Shown one piece after another: positions 16,732 through 27,500 of a stretch of 64,000 nt of DNA. The notes under the pieces were generated by a model. The model made no database searches and was not told the DNA's origin. It was given only the letters and a program-made list of their open reading frames with translations. Each line of letters opens with the position of its first letter. Positions within the stretch are counted from its first letter, which is position 1. The position numbers were made by a program, and so were the translations under genes. This DNA comes from Litomosoides sigmodontis (Eukaryota > Nematoda > Chromadorea > Rhabditida > Onchocercidae), in NCBI GenBank assembly GCA_963070105.1, contig OY718807.1, positions 9,486,483 to 9,550,482 of the forward strand, written 5' to 3'.

Positions 16732-19647
16732 CTTAATGTACTGCTCCCAGTAGGAACATTTTCGAAATTTCGATGGCTTCTCATTGCAATAACTTTATTG
16801 CTTATTATAACCGTTGCTGGATTCCTATTTGTTGGAGCAATTGCAACATTCGGTAATTTTGTTTTTTTTTTTTTTAATCAGCAAATTCAAAATGAAACAG
16901 GAACTTTACTAACAAAGAGACAAGAAACGATTGGCCTTTGATTTCTGAAATTTGAAACTAGCATACAATTAATTTCAAATGCATTTCCACCGACAAAAAT
17001 ATAACTTCCAATCAATCATTTCAAGTTTTTTCTCGTCCAATTGAAATAGAAATACATTTAGACGGATTTGGATGGCAATTTAAAAGTGGATACTTGCAAA
17101 TTTAGCAAATTTTTAAACGAACTTTTTTTTGCCATTTTAATGGTTTACTTGAAAAAAAAAAATAAAACCAGAAAATTTGACTAGGCGATGATAAAATGAA
17201 GTTATAACAAGAAATTTAATTGTCTAACGTGCGTTTTATTCAAACTTTAATTGTCATTAAATAAAATGCCACCCTTTCCTTTAGCAACAATTAACAGTTT
17301 GTAGCACATTTATTTGTTTCACATTGAGCTAAATCGAGTAAAAAGTAACTTTTCTTCTTGCCGACTTTTCGATATGACTTGACGTTTACTGATAAGAGGA
17401 ATGTGATGCGCTTCTTTTCCTCTTATAACTCTATGGCACTCGTCCATTGACATTAATTTTTATTAAATAAAATTTTGCCCTCTCCTTTAGCAGTTATTGA
17501 TTAATCTTTTAATCATTCAAATTTGTCAGTTATTAAAAGATTAATCAATAATTGTTGCATTTTACGATCATTCACCTTCTTTTTTTTGCCTAATTTTTTA
17601 CAATAATTTTTGGAACAAACAACTTTCACATTTCTTTTTAATCAATTATTGCTGAATTTTCAGCAATTAATTGCTATATTTGTCAATTCTAAAAGTAAAT
17701 TTTTTGGCATTAAATATGCTACGATTAATATATTTTTGCGATTTATATTAAATCGTGAATTTGAGGAAAGAACAATTGGAATAATTTAAATTTTTGCTCA
17801 TTTAAATGGATTAAGTACGTAGAAAACACTAGCAAGAATAAATAAAACAATGAGGCCTTCTCACATAAAACCAATGAAGTTTGATAGTTCATGAAAAAGT
17901 GTGCAAGTATGAGTGACACAATTACAATTAATTATTTCTGATTGTATTAAATCATCCGAGTAATTGTGAAATTTGGAAAATTTTTTTTTTAATTTCCAAC
18001 GAACTGAAAGTTTTCAGTATCAGCTCGCTATCAGAGAAAGGGCGATGTGCCAGAAGAACATTCATTTCTCGTTCGAACGCTCTCATCACCATGCATCCTT
18101 GGCTTACTATCATTGGCACTCAGTGCTTTAGGTGCATTTCATTCCTAAATTAATTTAAATCTTTTAAATTTAAAGAATGACTCAAGTAGTTCGCCTTCTT
18201 CTTCTTTGTATGTCTGATGAATCGGCGTAGTATTTGGGTGAGCCATTTTTTTTTCGAGTCTTCCAGCTTTATTACGCAACGCAAAAGGTCGTGCGAAATG
18301 TGGCGAAATGAAAATTTAAATAAATCACTGAGTAACAATTGTGATATTACAATGTTTTACACGAAGAGAGAGTGGACGAAAAAACTTTTTTTCAGTTTAA
18401 AATTATTTTAATAAAAAAAAAATTGTTGCTCACACGATATTTTAGTGATATTTTGGTGTATGATTGTATCAATTAATGCTGTATTTACATCGTTTTATAT
18501 CGTATTCATTGGTGCTATCTATTCCTTTTGTAATTTGGTTGATAATCAGTGCTTTGATTTCACCGTCTTACTACCAGCCGTTATCAATCTAATTGGCAGT
18601 AAGGTAAGTATGTTTCTTAATTTACTTTCACTTTTATGATATCTCTAGCATCTTGGCATACGATAATGTAAGAGGGAAAGGAAAAAAGCAACAGTATTAT
18701 TAATTGTCGAATTTTTAAGTGAGGAAAATTTTTTTTTTATTTTAATCTTTCGATTTTTCGTCCAATTCATTGTTTGTTCATTTCAGTTTTTCCTTGCAAT
18801 ATAATAATATCTTGTCATATGGTTGTTAATCAATTAGTTTCAAGCATTAGCTAAAGAGGTAGCAAATATTTCCGCAATATGGTTAAATTCATCCTTTTGA
18901 AAAAAAAACTTAATTTAATTGTAGAAAGTGGAACTGAAATTTTGCAAGGACAAAAAGGAAGCATTATGCGCCGCGGACAATAATCAAATTTGGCCATTTA
19001 TTGGTGCTTTATCATTTTCTTGTCTTACTCTTGCAGGACTGGTCTATTTCCTGATGTGTATGAGTGCTAATTATACAAGGTTTGTTCATTAACTACAAAT
19101 GAAACTAATTTAATTATACAATTAAATTTGAAATTACAAATTTTTTTTACAATCTACAAGATTTGTTGTAGGATTTTGTTCCTTCTACCTTTTCATTTGC
19201 AGTAAATCAAGGAAATTTCAGTTAGAATAGTTTTGTTATTAAAATGTAAATTTTTAAAAAGTGAAAAAAAATTCAGGATTCGTTCAGAAAGACGAGTACG
19301 TAAGGGTGACCATTATGCGATGAATCAGGGTACCGTTGATTCCAATTCATTCATTCTCACAAATATGGGTAAATAAACCAAAGGAAATATTCCCATCGTC
19401 CGCTCTATTGCATTCGAAGGTGTCATCGGAAAATGTGATGATAGCTTATCAAGTGATGCTTATTGTTCCATGCTTAAACTTTCGCCGCTTAATATGACAT
19501 TCAGTGAACAGTCTGATAAAAGAACGTCGAATATCTCGACAATCTGTAAACACGAAATTGTTGTATGATTTGAGTGATAACGAAATACAGTTGAAAACGG
19601 ATGTAAGCATGGAAGAGAAAAGGGGCAAAAAAGGTTTTTCTGTTTAG
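16732..19647 (+). CDS. Four-transmembrane protein of unknown function; first exon not found
   Basis: Visible coding exons: 16732-16852, 18018-18131, 18446-18603, 18925-19079, 19277-19368, 19505-19647. Each has GT-AG edges and matching phase, giving 260 residues to a TAG at 19645. The first visible exon follows a TTTGCAG acceptor at phase 0 and has no usable ATG, so at least one 5' exon is missing. Hydrophobic segments, counted from the first visible residue: about 14-36, 66-88, 91-106 and 156-178. The loop between segments three and four carries four Cys (107, 114, 138, 146), which suggests an extracellular disulphide-bonded loop as in tetraspanin-like topology, but the tetraspanin CCG motif is absent. 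The tail is basic (RSERRVRKG) and cytosolic by inference. I do not recognise the family. An alternative end exists: reading through at 19369 stops at a TAA at 19374. Confidence 0.8.
17494..17551. other. 20-bp perfect inverted repeat in an intron of the four-TM gene
   Basis: TTATTGATTAATCTTTTAAT at 17494-17513 is the exact reverse complement of 17532-17551, with an 18-base loop. A second smaller inverted repeat (ATAAGAGGA / TCCTCTTAT) lies at 17392-17426 in the same intron. Confidence 0.8.
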
Positions 19648-21549
19648 CTTTGGTTTGGCTTATCTCTTAAGACATCTCATCAGCTCTGTACGATTCAAAA
19701 GAAAAAATGGCCGAAAGGAAAGTTAATGGAAATTTGTCACTTAAGAAGAAAATATGATATGAATATATTGCGATCAAATATTGTCATAACGAAGAATGCA
19801 ACATGCTAATTGATAATTGTTATGTAATCAACATGAAATACCACGAGAAATGATACATTTAGCCAGGCGTGAAATGCGTGAATTATATGAGAGCAAGCAG
19901 TAAAAGCACGTGACGGAACAGTTGTTCTATTTCAATAGTTTTGCCCCATTGCTAACTGTCATTTTTTTCAGTTACATTCTACACTATACCTATTCCATGC
20001 AATTTTCGATTGTTAAACTCACTTGCATGTAGCATAATGTGGCATAAAAGAATTGCTGACAGAACAACTTCGTTTTTTTGAATTAATTTCACCACTGAAA
20101 TTTTTCTTCTTAACAAAAAAAAAAAAAAAGAGCGAACAAATAGTCGTCCCTCACAGAAAATTCCACTTGCAATGGATAGGAAGAGACGGAATTGCGCTGC
20201 ATCCTACGATTTGCTTCCAAAATGGAATTGCTGACTATTTAAATTTTTTTTTGCCGGCTGAGTGCCGGTTTAACGCTACGAGGATGCTGGCGAATGGACA
20301 TGGTATAGTGTGCTTGTGTTCGAGTTTTTCTTTTTACTTTGTTCTGTTTCCACGCATGGATGGCGTCTTTGAACGTAAAGAAGTGTCTAGACGTGATACT
20401 GCGTGTTATCTGGTTGAAAGTGAGTAGCACGTTATGGCAGAAGATGAATTCCGTAAATCGATAGCGTGAGTGGTCTGGTGGATTCCATCCATGCTGGTTG
20501 AAAGTTCATGTAATTCAGGGAGGGTTTTGTTACTTGTAAACTAACCTCATATGAATTTTAGTAGTACTAACTAATCTGCAGATTCCCTCGTCCCTCAGGA
20601 TTTCTCGTGAACGCAATTTTGCTCGTTTTTTTCAGAATGCCGACATATGTTTTGCCGTGCATTTCCAAAAAGTCATGCTGTATTTTACCGTAGTTCTGTC
20701 TATCCTAGTGAATCCTGCATGTCTCTATAGAAACAAATTTACGCTGATCGATGATTAAATAATGAAGATAAGCTGATCATCGATTTGTTGTTCCTAGCAT
20801 CTTACCATTTTTTAATCGTTTCGATAGTGATGTTTTAATTGTAAGAATAGAGTTTAAGCTTTGTGATCCATGTTAAAAACGCGAATATTTCCCTATTTAA
20901 ATGTTATTGGTTAGAACAGTTGCATACATGTGTTGATTATGATCGAAACATAATTATCAAAGTTATAGTGATTTTCACAACTATAACTAAACTTCTTCTA
21001 AAAGTTTCTTTTTCACTTGCTGCATTCATTTTAATCAGCATAATTAAGCGACGGAAAGTATCTTCGTTTGTTTTTAATGTTTTTATGCATATAATGAAGA
21101 TATGAGAAACTTTTCATAACGATCGTTATCATTTTTCATGATTATATTCCAATCGTAATTCCTTTTGAGGATCAGCGTGACATAATTATTGGTAATTTCT
21201 CCTATCATAATTGAACACGATTAATTTCCTTATTTTCAACTATATTTTGCTATCGTTTTCGCAGTGTTTTTAATAATAAAATCACGAACGTGATTATCGC
21301 CTTCACTGCTTTGTTTATTTCCGATATTGCTCGACACTTCGGTGAGAGAAAGAACAGTTTTGAACAACGTTCGTATTTTGTGACGTTGTGTGTGAGGATT
21401 CCACTTATGATAAAAACGATCAGTTTTGGTTTGAAAAAAGAAAATCAGGTGTCTTAACCGAAGCTTCGAAGAACTTGGTTTTGCTGTACATATATATCAT
21501 ATATATATCACGATACTTAACAACGCAGTGTGTATTGTGTATCATCGTT
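19648..21549. other. Spacer between the four-TM gene and USP9X
   Basis: 1.9 kb without a supportable gene; too long for ordinary nematode operon spacing. It presumably carries the 3' end of the four-TM transcript and the USP9X promoter. A 124-codon plus-strand frame at 20053-20427 has no family match and looks like chance. Confidence 0.45.
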
Positions 21550-24500
21550 ATGGACGATCACTATGATGGACAGATGCATGAGGATGATTCGGTAGAACTG
21601 AAGTGGGGTTCCGATAGTAGTAAGAAAAGACGATTTGCTGGAAAACGTGGTATGCATGTTTTTTTTTGCAATTTTCTTACTCTTATAAGTAAATTTTTCT
21701 GGAAGACAACGTATGCTTTATTTGTTCTTAGCTTGCGAATAAAAGCCTTTCGTTGTACTAAAAGAAGATACGTTACGAAAGCGTTCAGTAGATTGAAAAA
21801 AATGCAAAAATGAAGGAGGTCAATAGAACCACTCAGAACTAGTGATGATACTTTGTCAGGCATCATCCATGACTATAGGTGATGAATTGTATTGGACTTC
21901 ACATGTGGTTGTTACATGAAGTAAAATATCAAATTATGAATATTAATAGTGTGAGGATTAGTTTGATGACTTTCGATAAAGTGCATTTCACATTTACCAA
22001 CAGTTGGATTCAACAATTAATGCTTTTCAGCATTTTTAGTCAATGATTCACATTGTTCTGCACCGTCTTCATCACCGCATTCGAGCCCGGTAGACGCATC
22101 TATGCTCACAGATTTTAACTCTGGTGAATTGAACAACGCAATTCGAACATACAGTCGTTGCAAGAAGTTGAAGTTTTACCTAATTTATAGATTTTCTTTT
22201 GTTTATTACAAAAGTTTGATACAAGAAGAATAAGAATAGTGCTAAGAGGTCAATATGGTTGTTTTAGATAGGTTAAGTACAGTAAAGATTTATTCATAAT
22301 TATGTAACAAATAATAATATACGAATATGCAGAGGTCAGTATGTGTGACCTAAACAGCTTAATATTGGTGATTTAAATACCAGATGAGCTTTTGTAGAAT
22401 TAACTGAATATAATTTTTATATCTAGATACAGCTAAAAGACATTGAGCAGTTAATGAAATGTTGGTTTCTTCAGAACGGTAGGTGGGGCTGAAAGCATGA
22501 ATCAGCTCGGTGAAATTGTTTTTGAATTGAGATCTTCTTGTGAAATTATAATTCCTTTGACGAAACGTTTTACTACCGAATTTTTCGAATAATTCTAATT
22601 GTTTTTGTAGTAATGCACGACCAACAAAATCCGAAGATGAAAACGGAGATTGGTGGATACAACTTGACGAATTACCGGCACGAGATGAGGAAAGCGATTC
22701 GCCGTTACTGGTAATTTATACATTGGAATAATACATTGTCTTTCCTAGGTTTTTAGTGCGGCAGATCTACATATTGCATGTTTAACCATACCTACTTTTT
22801 TATGAGAAGTTAATGGGTATCATCGTTTTTTTGATCTGTTTGATATTTTTCTTTATTTTTGCTCGTGAGATGTTGTTAGGTAGATAATATATTGCAGTTT
22901 ACCGTATGTATTCTTTTGAGCTTATCATCAATTTCACAGGAGTTTGTAAGCATGACTAAAATCAAAAAAAAAATTAAATTGGTGTTAACATAGAATTTCT
23001 GAGAATTATGAACAACATGCAAAAGTGTTGCTTGTATAGGCTATCCAACAATGTTTATTAGTCATAAGGGAGTTTAGCGGTAAGGTCGGTGCGCTTCAAA
23101 GAGATTTTTGGTAATATCCAGAACGAAAGCACGAGAATGATCATTTCTGGCAATGTCCAGAACGAAAGCGCAAGAATGATCACTCATCGAATGAATGGAG
23201 ATTAGAGGTCTAAGCAGCTGCGAAAGATAAAATCAAAAGGCATCATTAACTTCTTATAAATTGAAAAATTACAGATTCGAACATCAGTGAGTCCAGTTTT
23301 CGCTGAGTCGATAAGTTCTAAAAGTGAGCTAGAAGATGTAGTGGAAAGTGTAGAGAGCCCGCAGAGTAAACTTAATGTGGATGAAGATGACGGGCAAACA
23401 CCATACCCATCGACACCATCAAAACGGCAAACTGCGACTTATCAAAAATTTGGTAATGCTCCTGAAATACCACTTCCATCAGTTTTTCATAGTATGTTTA
23501 CACTCTTATTAATTTTTTAAATCATATTCTGATACTTTGGGTAATATGTTTGACTTCTAGAAAGATTGTTATGACCGAAATGTTTTTGGTTGTTTCAAGT
23601 ATGTCTTCTATAGGGGCCTGACATTTTAATGTCTATATTCCGCGACGCCAATCATCCCTCTACGTACATTTGGCATTGACTAATTTTCTTAGTTAACAGT
23701 TGCTCTGCAATCACATGTGGCATTAAACAACGTAGTTAACAATCAGTAACCTATAATCCATCAGCTAAGAAATTGTGAATTGGTTTGTAAATACACACTT
23801 ACTGTTAACTGGATCGTTTAACTTCCCTCCCTTATATCTATTTTCTTAGTAAATGGTTGGGGGGAGTGTATCGAAAATTCCGGAGTGCTTGCTTGTAGAG
23901 CAAAAGTTTTTTGCGGTGCTCTTTCATTCTTTTTTATGCTCACGAGGTGTAATCGTAATTAGTTTGTCCCTAAAGATTGCAGATTATGAATTCTTCCATT
24001 ATTGTTTGAGTAAATGTTCTTACTTATTAATTTCGTGGTTCTCCGAAAATTATACGTACATTATAACTATTTTTCTATGTCCTAATTCATATTCAAATTC
24101 GCGTTCCTTTGGATATTTTAAGTCTCGGCAAAGTAGTACTATTTAAGATAATATTGCTATTCTCGTAGTCTGATTTTTTCTTGATGATTTTACTCGTTAA
24201 TTTACAATGTATTTTCAGTTTTCAATTCAGTAAATGATCAACCATTTTTTAGTAATTCTAAATAACAAAAACATGATAACTATTCTGACTACTTTCAATA
24301 GACATTTTTATTACATTCGAAATTACCTTATTTCTAAATAGTTTGGAGAAAAGTTATCAAATGGAGATTAAAGTACTAAAAAGGTAAATAACGATCGAAT
24401 AAGATCATGCTGTTTATTGTGGCTTTTCAGATAGTTCAGCCGGTAGGACAATGTCAAGCTCGGCTCCAGCTTCTACCATCGAGACGTCATCGTTAAATAT

Positions 24501-27500
24501 TGGTGATCCTTTGCAACGGCCAAATACCTTTGACGTCAAAACATCACCATCAGCGCATGCCGAGTTAAATGCTATTGCAAGTGAGAGACCAAAAGAGTGG
24601 GAGGATTTCACTGAGTTACCATCCGGGATGTTGACTCGATTATTCGATCAGCTACATCGGACAAGGTTGTTTTTGTTTTTATATCAAATACTTGAGATCC
24701 TTAGTCTAACGCGAGTTTTCTCAGGCAAAGGACAGTGGAGGAAATTACAAGAAGATCGGAATGGATAGAAAGATATCTGACTAAAAATACCAAAGATGTT
24801 ATAGAATGTATACCACGTAAATGAGGCTTGTTGAATGAGGCTGATGAATTGGATAGTTGAATTTTATAAATTTTTCGTAATTTAAGAATTTTGAAATACA
24901 GATTATGCACTATTTACGTCTTTCGTCGTGTTCCTTCAGGTGGGTAGTACCCGTTTTACCTAATCAAGAGTTAGAAGGATTGATGGAAGTCGCAATTGTG
25001 CTCATAAAACGAGGTAACCATTTTTTGTATGAGATTAACGCTAAGTGACAAAGTTTTTTTTGCAGTGTGGTTGTAAAACAGTGGTAGTGAGAAAAAAAAC
25101 GAAGGGGAGGCACTTTGGAATAAAATACTAAATGTATTCACTTGTTACTTTCGTAGCTGTTGATTAAAGTGTATTAGTTGGTTTTTGAAGTAGTGAAGTT
25201 GGAAAATGTAAATATGAAAAGAAGAACACAGAGGAGTAGTGACGTTTAACATTTAGCAACATTTCAGGAACTGATAGAACGTCGAAATTTTTCGAAGGTT
25301 TTCTCGAAAAGGGGCTGCAAGTTGCTTTCGATAAGTTGATGAATGACGAGGCGATGAAAGACTGGAAGATCGAAATCCATGTAATTTCTCTGAATAAGAA
25401 TTACTTTTTGAAAGTATTTTCAAAAACAAGTTGCGAAGAAGTTTATGCAATATCAATCGTCATCGATCCTCAAGAAAAGATTGTTCTAGCGTTATAAAAA
25501 TTGTGAGAAATAAATGCTTTGCATGGCGGAAATCAATTCTCCTTACACATTTTCAAGCAGGAATATTTTTGTCTTCATGACTTTGTGTACTAGGTTAAAG
25601 GGAATGGATTTAGTTTCTTTAATGGATAATGATTTGTATACTAGATTAAAGGTATTGGATTTAGTTAGAACAATTCTGCAGTTAAGTCATTCTTTTTCCT
25701 CAGTAAAAATGCCAAATTCGATCTTTTAGTTACTGCAAGGTCTTATCCCTGTCACTGTGTTGAAAAAAGTGATTACAGAGATTTATTTGGTTAAGTGTTG
25801 CACGATTCCTCGTCATGTTCACAGAGAAAATGCGGCAAACGCTTGTAGCAGAAGATTTTCATCATGCATATTGGAAAATACTGCAATACGCCTTATCCAG
25901 CAATAGTCGGTATGCTTTAAAGCTGCCGAGTTTTTTGTTCAGTTCTGTGAAGTATGTTTGTTTTTTCTTTCTTGCATTGCTTTTTATTTCATGACATTAT
26001 AAGGCGGCATTTTTTACACGTTTCGCTCTTGGTCAATCATTATCCGATTCTGTCATATTACAAAATAGTAGAAATCCCAATATCCGATTTCATTTCAATG
26101 CATTGTAATGTAGTTTTCAATTTTTGGAAAAAGTAAGAAGATGAGATGTAAGAAAAATGCATATAAAGTTAGGATACAGCAGGGAAATAGTTCCTCGTTG
26201 ATGTGATAATTTTTGTGGCACTAGGCATTTGGAAATGGTTGGATAATTGAAACTTTTAGCAAAGAAGTTGGGATGCCTTTTAGATTTACATTTTTATGAT
26301 GCTTTTTTTGACCTTTTTGAAGTCTGGCATGGATTTGTATTTTCTACTTATATTTTTCTTATTTTGTTTATAAAGGAATGATTACTTATATTTTAGTTTT
26401 CACATGCAAAATTTTGGGTGTAAGGCTGATTTCTTGCAAATGGAATTTGATCCGAGTGAACTATTACGCTACACCTCGATTAACACCGTTGATGAAGTGT
26501 ACCAGGTTGGTGAACTTTAGTCGTACTTTATGATGCTCACGAGAAACTTTCACTTTATGATAAAGTGATAGCTAGGAGTCGCACTTTTGCCAAGACTTGA
26601 AGTATTCCAATTTTTTGGCAGAGCATTTTCTTTCAGTTACGCATATAGTTCTATTACTTCGCACTTCTCAAAGATTTCTAATTGGACTTTAATGGTGTCG
26701 TTTTTGGAATTCGAAATCCTTTAGACTTGAGTAAATTAAGAGAGCTTTGCACACTTCTGTTAATCCATGAAGATCAGGCATACATTGTTGTTTGTTCCTT
26801 TATTTTTTCAAGCTCTTTAGTTTCAGAGAGTTTTGCAGCTGTGGCTTTTGCTATTACTAAGTTACTTCGGAAAGATTGGTGGCTTCACACTGATGAAGAG
26901 TTTCTTGGCGACAAATGTTAATGAAACAACAGAAATTACTGATTTTATCGATTGGTTGCGACCATTTGCTTCTTGTTCGCTCCTATTAAAACCCGCACTT
27001 ATTACAGAAACATTTGGTCCAACTATTGTAAGTATCTCTTCCTTACAGATTCTGGAGTTCCAGAACATGTTAAACTTGCAGTGCTTTGGATGATTGCATA
27101 AACAGCTATATGGGATTAATATGTCATTCTCAAAATCTTTTTCTACAGCAAGTAGCAGTGGCACGACTGGAAAATATGGACGATAAAGAACTGAAATGTG
27201 AAACGGTAAAAGGTGATTTGAATGAGTCACCATATGTCGAATTGGCAAAAGTATTACAAAGCCTGTTACTGATTAATCCGGAAATGATACATCTGGGACG
27301 ACAAATGCAGTTTTTCTCATTACGATATATTTTACGGTATGAAAATATTGCTTGCGATTTTTTCGTTATTTTTTCATGAATGCGTTATTGAGTGTTTTGC
27401 ATGATAAAAATTAGAGTTTTTCGAAATCAAACGGACACCAAGTTGATGTGTAGCAAGTCTTTTATCAATGAAAGTTATTTTAATGCGAAGCAATGCTGTC

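Noticed and set aside
19374..19376. TAA as the stop of the four-TM gene
   Set aside because: Splicing at 19369 to 19505 gives a further 47 codons of plausible polar sequence in phase; kept only as an alternative end.
20053..20427. 124-codon plus-strand frame
   Set aside because: Long for this composition, but no recognisable domain, low-complexity Phe/Lys content and no splice partners; lies in a probable UTR/promoter spacer.
23041..23110. Possible tRNA gene
   Set aside because: An A-box-like stretch is present, but no matching B-box, anticodon arm or acceptor stem could be built.
26682..26921. 79-codon frame inside USP9X
   Set aside because: Exon 10 starts at 26827 in a different frame that matches the family and joins exon 9 in phase; the longer frame is intronic overlap.
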